From positions 1 through 11,709 of the forward strand of contig JACMKW010000037.1 of assembly GCA_014379885.1 (NCBI GenBank): a stretch of 11,709 nt of DNA. Direction: 5' to 3'. Origin of the DNA: Rhizobacter sp. (GTDB taxonomy: Bacteria > Pseudomonadota > Gammaproteobacteria > Burkholderiales > Burkholderiaceae). Under the pieces are notes generated by a model. That model saw only the letters and a list, made by a program, of their open reading frames with translations, had not been told where the DNA came from and did not search any database. This document shows positions 6,846-11,709 of the stretch, in pieces. The position numbers and the translations under genes are program-made. How positions within the stretch are numbered: the stretch's first letter is position 1; every line of letters begins with the position of its first letter.

Positions 6846-6867
6846 GGTTGCCGCTCCAACGGCGACC
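6846..6867 (+). other. Hairpin between the small hypothetical gene and msrP
   Basis: GGTTGCCG (6846-6853) pairs with CGGCGACC (6860-6867), 8 bp with one G-T pair, around CTCCAA. No T-tract follows, so it is at most a weak terminator or an mRNA structure in the msrP leader. Confidence 0.35.
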
Positions 6868-6921
6868 GAGCTTCACGGGCACCTGCCCTTCACCGAATTT
6901 CACCGCGCTACAGGAGTTGCC

Positions 6922-7917
6922 ATGCACTACCGCCAGGACCGTGGGTTTGATCACGGTGTCGCCTCCGACATCACCCCACGTGAGGTCTACGACCGCCGTC
7001 GCGACCTGCTCAAGCTGATGGCTGCCGGCGCCGGCGGCCTCACGCTCGCCGGCTGGGCCGCACGCGACGCCCTGGCGCAGACCACCGCACGCCCGGGCAA
7101 GCTGGCCGCACTCGCCAGCACGCGCAGCACCCTCCCCGGCGGAGTGACCATGGACAAGCTCACCTCGCACGCCGACGTGACCAGCTACAACAACTACTAC
7201 GAGTTCGGCACCGACAAGGCTGATCCGGCACGCAATGCCGGCAAGCTCAAGACCCGGCCCTGGACGGTCGCCATCGAAGGCGAAGTCAAAAAACCCAAGG
7301 TCTACGATATCGACGAGCTGCTCAAGCTCAGCCCGATGGAAGAACGCATCTACCGCATGCGCTGCGTCGAAGGCTGGTCGATGGTCATCCCGTGGGTGGG
7401 TTATTCGCTCTCTGAGCTGATCAAGCGCGTGGAGCCGACCGGCAACGCCAAGTACGTCGAGTTCGTCTCGCTGGCCGACGAAAAGCAGATGCCCTTTCTC
7501 GGCTCGAACGTGCTGGCCTGGCCCTATGTGGAAGGCCTGCGCATGGACGAAGCCATGAACCCACTGGCACTGCTGTCTTTCGGCTTGTATGGCGAGGTAC
7601 TGCCCAACCAGAACGGCGCGCCGGTGCGCCTGACGGTGCCCTGGAAGTACGGGTTCAAGAGCGGCAAGTCCATCGTCAAGATCCGCTTCACCGACAAGCA
7701 GCCGCTCACCTCATGGAACCACGCCGCGGCGCGCGAGTACGGCTTCTTTTCCAACGTCAACCCGAAGGTCGACCACCCGCGGTGGAGCCAGGCCACCGAG
7801 CGGCGCATCGGTGAAGACGGCGTATTCACCAAGAAGCGGCCGACGTTGATGTTCAACGGCTACGAGCCGCAAGTCGGTCAGCTCTACGCCGGCATGGACC
7901 TGAGCAAGAACTTCTAA
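6922..7917 (+). CDS. msrP: Protein-methionine-sulfoxide reductase catalytic subunit MsrP (YedY), molybdoenzyme
   Basis: A 331-residue periplasmic molybdenum-cofactor enzyme of the sulfite oxidase fold that reduces methionine sulfoxide in oxidised envelope proteins. A Tat signal is visible as [15 protein letters not shown] (residues 25-39), then hydrophobic sequence to about residue 52 (ALAQ, likely cleavage). Family marks include EFGTDK (94-99), [11 protein letters not shown] (110-120), and [20 protein letters not shown], with Cys148 as the molybdenum ligand. Further marks are [20 protein letters not shown] (228-247) and the C-terminal [22 protein letters not shown]. Length is normal. AGGAG (6912-6916) sits 5 bases before the ATG. 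msrQ begins 4 bases after the stop, so the pair forms an operon; MsrQ supplies electrons. In E. coli the system responds to reactive chlorine species, but no regulator is encoded here. Confidence 0.97.
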   Translation: MHYRQDRGFDHGVASDITPREVYDRRRDLLKLMAAGAGGLTLAGWAARDALAQTTARPGKLAALASTRSTLPGGVTMDKLTSHADVTSYNNYYEFGTDKADPARNAGKLKTRPWTVAIEGEVKKPKVYDIDELLKLSPMEERIYRMRCVEGWSMVIPWVGYSLSELIKRVEPTGNAKYVEFVSLADEKQMPFLGSNVLAWPYVEGLRMDEAMNPLALLSFGLYGEVLPNQNGAPVRLTVPWKYGFKSGKSIVKIRFTDKQPLTSWNHAAAREYGFFSNVNPKVDHPRWSQATERRIGEDGVFTKKRPTLMFNGYEPQVGQLYAGMDLSKNF

Positions 7918-7921
7918 GACC

Positions 7922-8563
7922 ATGGCTGCCGTGTTGTCCCCTTCCAAGCCAGCGCGCAGCAAGCCGCTGTGGCTGCACCCTGCCGCCAAGCCGCTGCTGT
8001 TCGTGGCGTGCCTGGGGCCGTTTGCCTGGCTGATGTATGGCGCCCTGGCCAACACGCTGGGTGCCAACCCCGCCGAAGCGCTGATCCGCTCGACGGGTGA
8101 CTGGACCCTGCGTTTCCTGTGCATCACGCTGGCCATCACGCCACTGCGGGTGCTCGCCAGCCAGCCTGCTTTGCTGCGCTTTCGCCGCATGCTGGGGCTG
8201 TTTGCCTTCTTCTACGTGGTGCTGCATTTCCTGTCGTATGCGTGGCTCGACATGGGCTTCGAGCTGGAAGCCATCGTGAAAGACATTCCCAAGCGGCCGT
8301 TCGCGCTGGTGGGCTTTCTGGCCTTCGTGCTGATGGTGCCGCTGGCGGCCACCTCGTTCAACCGTGCCATCAAGGCCCTGGGGGTCAAACGCTGGCAGAC
8401 CCTGCACAAGCTCGTCTACGCCATCGTGCTGTTGGGCTTGCTGCACTTCTTCTGGATGCGCGCGGCGAAGAACGACTTCGCCGAGGTGGCGGTTTATGCG
8501 GTGGTGATTGCCCTGCTGCTGGGCTGGCGCGTGGTGCACCGCCTGCGGGCGAAAAAAGCCTAG
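7922..8563 (+). CDS. msrQ: Haem-binding membrane subunit MsrQ (YedZ)
   Basis: A 213-residue inner-membrane b-type cytochrome of the ferric reductase-like transmembrane family that carries electrons from the respiratory chain or cytosolic flavin reductase to MsrP. About six hydrophobic segments are seen, near residues 24-42, 62-78, 90-107, 126-143, 163-180 and 186-202. The conserved haem-ligand histidines are H102 (LHFLSY), H162 (LHKLVY) and H175 (LLHFFW). Their spacing of 60 and 13 residues is the same as H91, H151 and H164 of the E. coli protein. The basic C-terminus (HRLRAKKA) would face the cytoplasm. It starts 4 bases after the msrP stop without a strong ribosome binding site, suggesting coupled translation. 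The TAG stop lies inside the palindrome CTAG, which also ends the convergent gene on the other strand. Confidence 0.95.
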   Translation: MAAVLSPSKPARSKPLWLHPAAKPLLFVACLGPFAWLMYGALANTLGANPAEALIRSTGDWTLRFLCITLAITPLRVLASQPALLRFRRMLGLFAFFYVVLHFLSYAWLDMGFELEAIVKDIPKRPFALVGFLAFVLMVPLAATSFNRAIKALGVKRWQTLHKLVYAIVLLGLLHFFWMRAAKNDFAEVAVYAVVIALLLGWRVVHRLRAKKA

Positions 8564-8856
8564 CGGCGCCGCCCCCGCGCTGCGGTACGAACCGCAGGCC
8601 GCGGCACACGGGGTACTGGCGTCATGGCTTCCGCGTTGATCTGCCACTCCGGTAGCAAGTGCGCCAGTGTTCGGGCCACACCGGCATTGGCTTCCACCAA
8701 CAGCATGTCGGGTGCGTCGTCGATCACCTTCGCACCAGCACGCAGCACCACTTCGGCGGTGTCCACACCCGATTCGCTCCCGTGGCGGGGCTGGTTTCCG
8801 GCGTAGCGCAAGACGTAGCGGCCCATGGTGTTGGGATGATAAGCCTGGCCTGTCAT
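8560..8856 (-). CDS. Small protein resembling a free-standing I9-type subtilisin propeptide/inhibitor
   Basis: A 98-residue ORF whose ATG overlaps the stop of the upstream S8 peptidase gene (ATGA), so translation is probably coupled; no separate ribosome binding site is seen. The sequence fits a beta-alpha-beta-beta-alpha-beta propeptide fold: RYVLRYAG (13-20), a helix with TAEVVLRAG (33-41), AKVIDDAPDMLLVEAN (42-57), helix AGVARTLAHLLP (58-69), and WQINAEAM (71-78). It can be aligned by eye with the peptidase's own N-terminal domain: VIDD against VLDS, MLLVEA against AKLVAM, and LLPEW against EQPGL. I infer an I9-like inhibitor or folding helper for the neighbouring peptidase. The basic, proline-rich tail (79-98) is probably disordered. 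An internal start at M11 (8826) is possible. The fold call is by eye only. Confidence 0.68.
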   Translation of the reverse strand: MTGQAYHPNTMGRYVLRYAGNQPRHGSESGVDTAEVVLRAGAKVIDDAPDMLLVEANAGVARTLAHLLPEWQINAEAMTPVPRVPRPAVRTAARGRRR

Positions 8857-10319
8857 TGCGCGAGCCCGGCCCCTTGGCCAAACGGCGGCAAACCCATGTC
8901 ACGCGCGGCCGACAAGGCCAGCCGCACGATCGCATCGGCTCGCTCGCCGTCTCGCGGCAGGGCCAATGTCTTGGTGTCGGCTGCCAGCCGCCTCGCAAGC
9001 GCACCGGTCACGCCGGGGCAAGCCATTGAGGTGCCGTCCATCACGCCAAAACGGTCATGGGGAATGCACGAGATGACACCCACACCCGGCCCGGCCAGGT
9101 CGATCTCGGGGCCGGTGTTGGAAAAGTCTGCGATGTAGCTGCGCTCCTTGCCAAGGGGCTCTTGCACTGTCTGGGCCTGCATTGCACCGGCCGGCCACAG
9201 GCCCTGGAAACCCAGCGCCGAGACCGACAAAGCCAGCGGGTGCCGTGCGGGCCAAGCCACTGCGCCGCCCTCGTTGCCGGCAGCGACCACACACACCACG
9301 CCCTTGGCGCGTGCTGCCTTGATGGCTTCGCTGGTGGTCGGGTCGTTGGGCCCGCCACCCAGGCTCAGGTTGAGCAGGTCACAGCCATCGGCCACCGCGC
9401 GGTCGATGGCCTTGGCGATGGCAAAGCTCGACGCGTGTTCGGCCCCTTTGCCGAACACGCGGTAGGCCCGCAAGCTCACACCCGCCGCCACACCGAGAAA
9501 GCCGCCGCCCTGGCCCGCAATGATGCCGGCGACGTGCGTGCCGTGGATGTCGCTGTCGAACCAATCGGCCGGGTCTTCGCCCGTCACCGCATTCATGCCG
9601 CCGGCCACCGTGAGGCCGGCGTGCGGGCCGATGCCGGTGTCGATCACTCCCACTGTCACGCCTGCGCCGTCGGCCACGGCACGCTTGGGGTAGGCCTTGG
9701 CGCGAGAATCGGTGAACGCCAGGTCGATGGGTGGCAGCTCGATCACGCCACGCTGCAAGGGCCAGTCGATCAGCAGCACCGGCCAGGCGCTGTGCGCCGG
9801 GTACACATACACCCGCTGCAGCACACGCACCGAGCGCGGCAGTTGCAGCACCAACTCACCCTTCGCATTGGTGCTGCCTTGTGCCCCCTTGCCGGCCTCG
9901 TAATCGCTGAAGGCAATCACCTCCACACCCCGCACCGGCTTGCCGCTGCCTTGCAGCACCACCTTGATGCGCGGCTGCGCCAGCGTGGCACGCGCCGAGA
10001 AGGCCAGCACGCCGGTGAGGATGCGCGGCCGCGGCGCCCGTGCCGAGGGATAAAACACCTCGGGCACCACACGCAGGCCGGGCTGCTCGCACTTGAGCTT
10101 CATCAGCGACAGGTTCGACATGGCCACCAGCTTGGCGCCGTTCGATTGAATCGAATCCAGCACCGTGAAGTGCGCGGTACGAGAGTCTGTGCCGGCCGGG
10201 CGTTTGACGCCTGGCGCCCTCATGGTGCTGAGAAAGGTTTCGGTGGCGCTGGAGTTGTTGGGCTCGTCGGCGGTGAAGCCACGGGTGGGCAGCAAGACAA
10301 ATCGGGAGATCGAACTCAT
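8853..10319 (-). CDS. Subtilisin-like serine peptidase (S8 family) with I9-like prodomain and Ig-like insert
   Basis: A 488-residue serine peptidase. The catalytic domain (about 218-478) has the full triad in canonical motifs: Asp227 in GVIDTGI, His259 in HGTHVAG, Ser431 in GTSMACPG, and oxyanion-hole Asn349 in AAGNEGG. Residues 5-92 look like an I9-type prodomain (SRFVLLPTRG, then HFTVLDSIQSNGAKLV and LRVVPEVFYP). Residues ~114-190 resemble a carboxypeptidase-regulatory/Ig-like beta-sandwich (GKPVRGVEVIAFSDYEAGKG, then GSTNAKGELVLQLP). There is no Sec, Tat or lipoprotein signal at the N-terminus, so it may act in the cytoplasm or leave by another route. The start at 10319 has AAAGGA (10324-10329) 4 bases upstream. 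The stop overlaps the start of a small propeptide-like gene. Cysteines (C77, C313, C343, C418, C434) are not arranged in an obvious disulfide pattern. Substrate unknown. Confidence 0.93.
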   Translation of the reverse strand: MSSISRFVLLPTRGFTADEPNNSSATETFLSTMRAPGVKRPAGTDSRTAHFTVLDSIQSNGAKLVAMSNLSLMKLKCEQPGLRVVPEVFYPSARAPRPRILTGVLAFSARATLAQPRIKVVLQGSGKPVRGVEVIAFSDYEAGKGAQGSTNAKGELVLQLPRSVRVLQRVYVYPAHSAWPVLLIDWPLQRGVIELPPIDLAFTDSRAKAYPKRAVADGAGVTVGVIDTGIGPHAGLTVAGGMNAVTGEDPADWFDSDIHGTHVAGIIAGQGGGFLGVAAGVSLRAYRVFGKGAEHASSFAIAKAIDRAVADGCDLLNLSLGGGPNDPTTSEAIKAARAKGVVCVVAAGNEGGAVAWPARHPLALSVSALGFQGLWPAGAMQAQTVQEPLGKERSYIADFSNTGPEIDLAGPGVGVISCIPHDRFGVMDGTSMACPGVTGALARRLAADTKTLALPRDGERADAIVRLALSAARDMGLPPFGQGAGLAQ

Positions 10320-10340
10320 CGTGTCCTTTGCGCGAGAACC

Positions 10341-10366
10341 TCAAGTGAACCGCTCAAGCGAACCTC
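10341..10366. repeat. Two tandem 13-bp repeats (plus a partial third) before the peptidase gene
   Basis: TCAAGTGAACCGC (10341-10353) and TCAAGCGAACCTC (10354-10366) differ at two positions and abut exactly. A degenerate third copy (GAGAACCTC, 10334-10342) lies next to them. They fill most of the 47-base gap between the small-protein stop and the peptidase start, and could be a protein-binding site or chance. Confidence 0.5.
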
Positions 10367-10585
10367 TCAGGTCTTCTTGGCCTGCTCGGGGCCTGACTCG
10401 TTGCGCTGGCAGATTTCGTCTTTGCCGATCTGGATCCAGGCCCCGCCGGAGCCCACACACACCGAGCGTGCGGTGTTGCGCCTCTCCTTGACGCGTTCGG
10501 GCGCGGTGGAGACCCGAAACACCGCGGCGCCGACCGCAGCCAGCACCACGATCACGAAAGCACTGCGCGCCATGGCGGTGTACAT
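10367..10585 (-). CDS. Small membrane-anchored or exported hypothetical protein (72 aa)
   Basis: A 72-residue protein with no recognised family. Residues ~8-23 (SAFVIVVLAAVGAAVF) form one hydrophobic segment preceded by MYTAMAR. This could be an uncleaved membrane anchor or a signal sequence, with AAVFRVS leaving cleavage uncertain. The remaining 48 residues are charged and contain two cysteines, C43 and C59 (SVCVGSGGAWIQIGKDEICQ), spaced to allow a disulfide if the part is periplasmic. The start is supported by AGGAG (10592-10596), 6 bases before the ATG. It lies on the same strand between the decarboxylase-like gene and the S8 peptidase, with 47-base gaps on each side, so co-transcription is possible. 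A run of seven G (10604-10610) lies just upstream. Confidence 0.72.
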   Translation of the reverse strand: MYTAMARSAFVIVVLAAVGAAVFRVSTAPERVKERRNTARSVCVGSGGAWIQIGKDEICQRNESGPEQAKKT

Positions 10586-10632
10586 CGCTCGCTCCTGGAA
10601 AGTGGGGGGGCTAGCTTACGCCAGACCGGCGC

Positions 10633-11061
10633 TCATTCACCAGGCGAATCGAAGCCCAGGCCCTCTGCCGCCAGCCATTCGGAGGCTGCACGAAACGCCG
10701 CCGCCGTGGCCGGCACACCGGCATAGGGCGCCACGTGCAGCAGCACCTCGCGCAGCTCGACCAGGGTGGCGCCGTTATTGATGGCGCCCCGCAAGTGGCC
10801 CTTAAGTTCCTGGGTGTGTCCCATGGCCGCCAGCATGGACACGGTGCACAGGCTGCGCTGCTTGAGCGACAGGCCTTCGCGCAGCCAGGTGGAGCCCCAG
10901 GCGTGGTCGTTGGTGTGATCTTGCAAGGGCTGGGTGAAGGCATTGGCACCGGCCAGCGCACGCTCGACAAAAGCGTCGCCCATCACCTCGCGGCGGCGGC
11001 GTTCACCCGGGCCGGGCGGGGTAGGGGTTGGTGGGGGAGCGGGCGGCAGGGGCGTGCTCAT
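10633..11061 (-). CDS. Carboxymuconolactone decarboxylase family protein (PcaC-like)
   Basis: A 142-residue protein close in pattern to gamma-carboxymuconolactone decarboxylase (EC 4.1.1.44), the cytoplasmic enzyme of the protocatechuate branch of the beta-ketoadipate pathway. Visible family stretches are ERRRREVMGDAFVERAL (20-36), FTQPLQDHTNDHAWGSTW (42-59), REGLSLKQRSL (61-71), ELKGHLRGAINNGAT (85-99) and REVLLHVAPYAGVPA (104-118). It lacks the CxxC of AhpD-type peroxidatic members. The N-terminus has an unusual proline-rich run (residues 5-18). I chose the ATG at 11061 because AGGAG (11068-11072) lies 6 bases upstream; an in-frame ATG at 11112 would add 17 unlikely residues. No other pca gene is visible, so the true substrate may differ. 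Confidence 0.88.
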   Translation of the reverse strand: MSTPLPPAPPPTPTPPGPGERRRREVMGDAFVERALAGANAFTQPLQDHTNDHAWGSTWLREGLSLKQRSLCTVSMLAAMGHTQELKGHLRGAINNGATLVELREVLLHVAPYAGVPATAAAFRAASEWLAAEGLGFDSPGE

Positions 11062-11156
11062 GTCGTTCTCCTGGAGGGTGTGAGATCCACCCCACATTGT
11101 CGCCAAGCCCAAGCCGCTTCAGCGCGCCATCGCACGACGACCGACAACCCCGCCCA

Positions 11157-11174
11157 GGCTCGCCGAGGCGAGCC
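11157..11174. repeat. Inverted repeat in the divergent region before the P-type ATPase gene
   Basis: GGCTCGC (11157-11163) and GCGAGCC (11168-11174) form a perfect 7-bp palindrome with spacer CGAG, flanked by short direct repeats CCAGG (11154-11158 and 11174-11178). It lies 46 bases before the ATPase start, with no T-tract. An operator or a leader hairpin are both possible. Confidence 0.5.
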
Positions 11175-11220
11175 CAGGTCACGCGCTTGCGCCCGGTCAG
11201 TCTGCCGGCAATGAGATGCA

Positions 11221-11709
11221 ATGAAAATCGATCCCATGGTCACCACCACCCCCGCGTTCCCCAGTGGCTTGACCCAGCAACAGGCCCTGGCCCGCCAGCA
11301 GGAAGAGGGCTTCAACGCGTTGCCGCAAACCGACCGCCGCACGCTGTGGCGCATTGCGCTGGAGGTGGTGCGCGAGCCAATGTTCCAGTTGCTGGTGGGC
11401 GCCGGTGTGATCTACCTGCTGCTAGGCGACCTCGGCGAAGCGCTGATGCTGCTGGGCTTTGTTGCCATCACCGTGACCATCACCATCGTGCAGGAAAAGC
11501 GCACCGAACGGCTGCTCGAATCGCTGCGCAGCCTGAGCAGCCCGCACGCGCTGGTGCTGCGCGACGGGCAGCGCCAGCGCGTACCTGGGCGCGATGTGGT
11601 GCGCGGCGACGTGATCGTTCTGAGCGAGGGTGAACTCGTCCCCGCCGATGCACGCCTGTTCGAAGCGCGCGACCTGCTGACCGACGAGTCGCTCTTGACC
11701 GGCGAGGCC
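11221..11709 (+). CDS. P-type cation-transporting ATPase, N-terminal part (3' truncated by window edge)
   Basis: The first 163 codons of an integral-membrane P-type ATPase, open to the window end. An N-terminal cation-ATPase domain (GLTQQQALARQQEEGFNALP, residues 16-35) is followed by transmembrane segments M1 (about 54-69, MFQLLVGAGVIYLLLG) and M2 (about 73-91, EALMLLGFVAITVTITIVQ). The actuator domain follows, with the PGRDVVRGDVIVLSEGELVPADARL stretch (122-146) and the dephosphorylation motif TGEA (160-163) after LLTDES. This order is that of P2-type (Ca2+/Mg2+-like) pumps. The phosphorylation DKTGT motif and the ion-binding helices lie outside the window, so the substrate is unknown. An in-frame TGA lies 9 bases upstream of the ATG at 11221; the ATG at 11236 is an alternative start. 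Neither has a clear ribosome binding site. Confidence 0.93.
   Translation, partial: MKIDPMVTTTPAFPSGLTQQQALARQQEEGFNALPQTDRRTLWRIALEVVREPMFQLLVGAGVIYLLLGDLGEALMLLGFVAITVTITIVQEKRTERLLESLRSLSSPHALVLRDGQRQRVPGRDVVRGDVIVLSEGELVPADARLFEARDLLTDESLLTGEA

Noticed and set aside
7853..9004. Minus-strand open frame of 383 codons
   Set aside because: It overlaps msrQ and the peptidase end in a different frame, and shows shadow composition (His/Gln/Arg-rich) without domains.
10604..10610. Run of seven G as a phase-variation tract
   Set aside because: The run is outside any coding frame, upstream of the ribosome binding site of the 72-residue gene, and too short to claim phase variation from one sequence.
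9057..10781. Plus-strand open frame of 574 codons
   Set aside because: It lies opposite the S8 peptidase, whose triad motifs are unmistakable. The frame is rich in His, Arg and Gln as expected for the complement of a GC-rich gene, and has no recognisable domain.
11028..11633. Plus-strand frame of 201 codons at the right edge
   Set aside because: It is out of frame with the P-type ATPase, which shows two membrane segments and the TGEA motif in the correct frame.

Overview
The window is GC-rich and gene-dense, and reads as a chromosomal segment of a betaproteobacterium, most likely of the order Burkholderiales. This rests on the type of GroEL tail, a DUF1631 protein, the divergent engB / cytochrome c4 pair, an MsrPQ operon and the codon bias towards G/C at third positions. 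It is an inference; no rRNA or other phylogenetic marker is present. I see no tRNA, rRNA, insertion sequence, CRISPR array or prophage gene. No stretch longer than 300 bases lacks a gene; the largest gap is 1652-1843.

Layout. Bases 2-427 are the 3' end of groL (GroEL), followed by a clear intrinsic terminator (463-488). A minus-strand hypothetical gene (1651-311) runs convergently through that terminator into the end of groL. A divergent intergenic region (1652-1843) holds a long perfect-looking inverted repeat and a TTGACA promoter that would give a leaderless DUF1631 mRNA (1844-4039). Convergent to it is a two-gene minus-strand operon: engB (5656-4964), an essential ribosome-assembly GTPase, coupled by an ATGA overlap to an epoxide-hydrolase-like alpha/beta hydrolase (4967-4065). 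Cytochrome c4 (5720-6349) is divergent from engB, and overlapping -10 elements lie between them. A small conserved-looking hypothetical gene (6469-6834) follows, then msrP-msrQ (6922-8563), the periplasmic methionine sulfoxide repair system.

The right part is a minus-strand run of four genes, read from 11061 to 8560: a carboxymuconolactone-decarboxylase-like protein, a 72-residue membrane-anchored small protein, a subtilisin-like S8 peptidase with its own I9-like prodomain and an Ig-like insert but no signal peptide, and a 98-residue ORF overlapping the peptidase stop by ATGA. That last ORF looks like a second, free-standing I9-type propeptide/inhibitor. Its stop codon shares the palindrome CTAG with the msrQ stop. 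The window ends in the first 163 codons of a P-type cation ATPase (11221 onward).

The most interesting parts are the peptidase plus free-standing propeptide-like partner, the hypothetical gene that crosses the groL terminator, and the inverted repeat and possible leaderless promoter of the DUF1631 gene. Most of the rest is ordinary housekeeping and redox-repair content.
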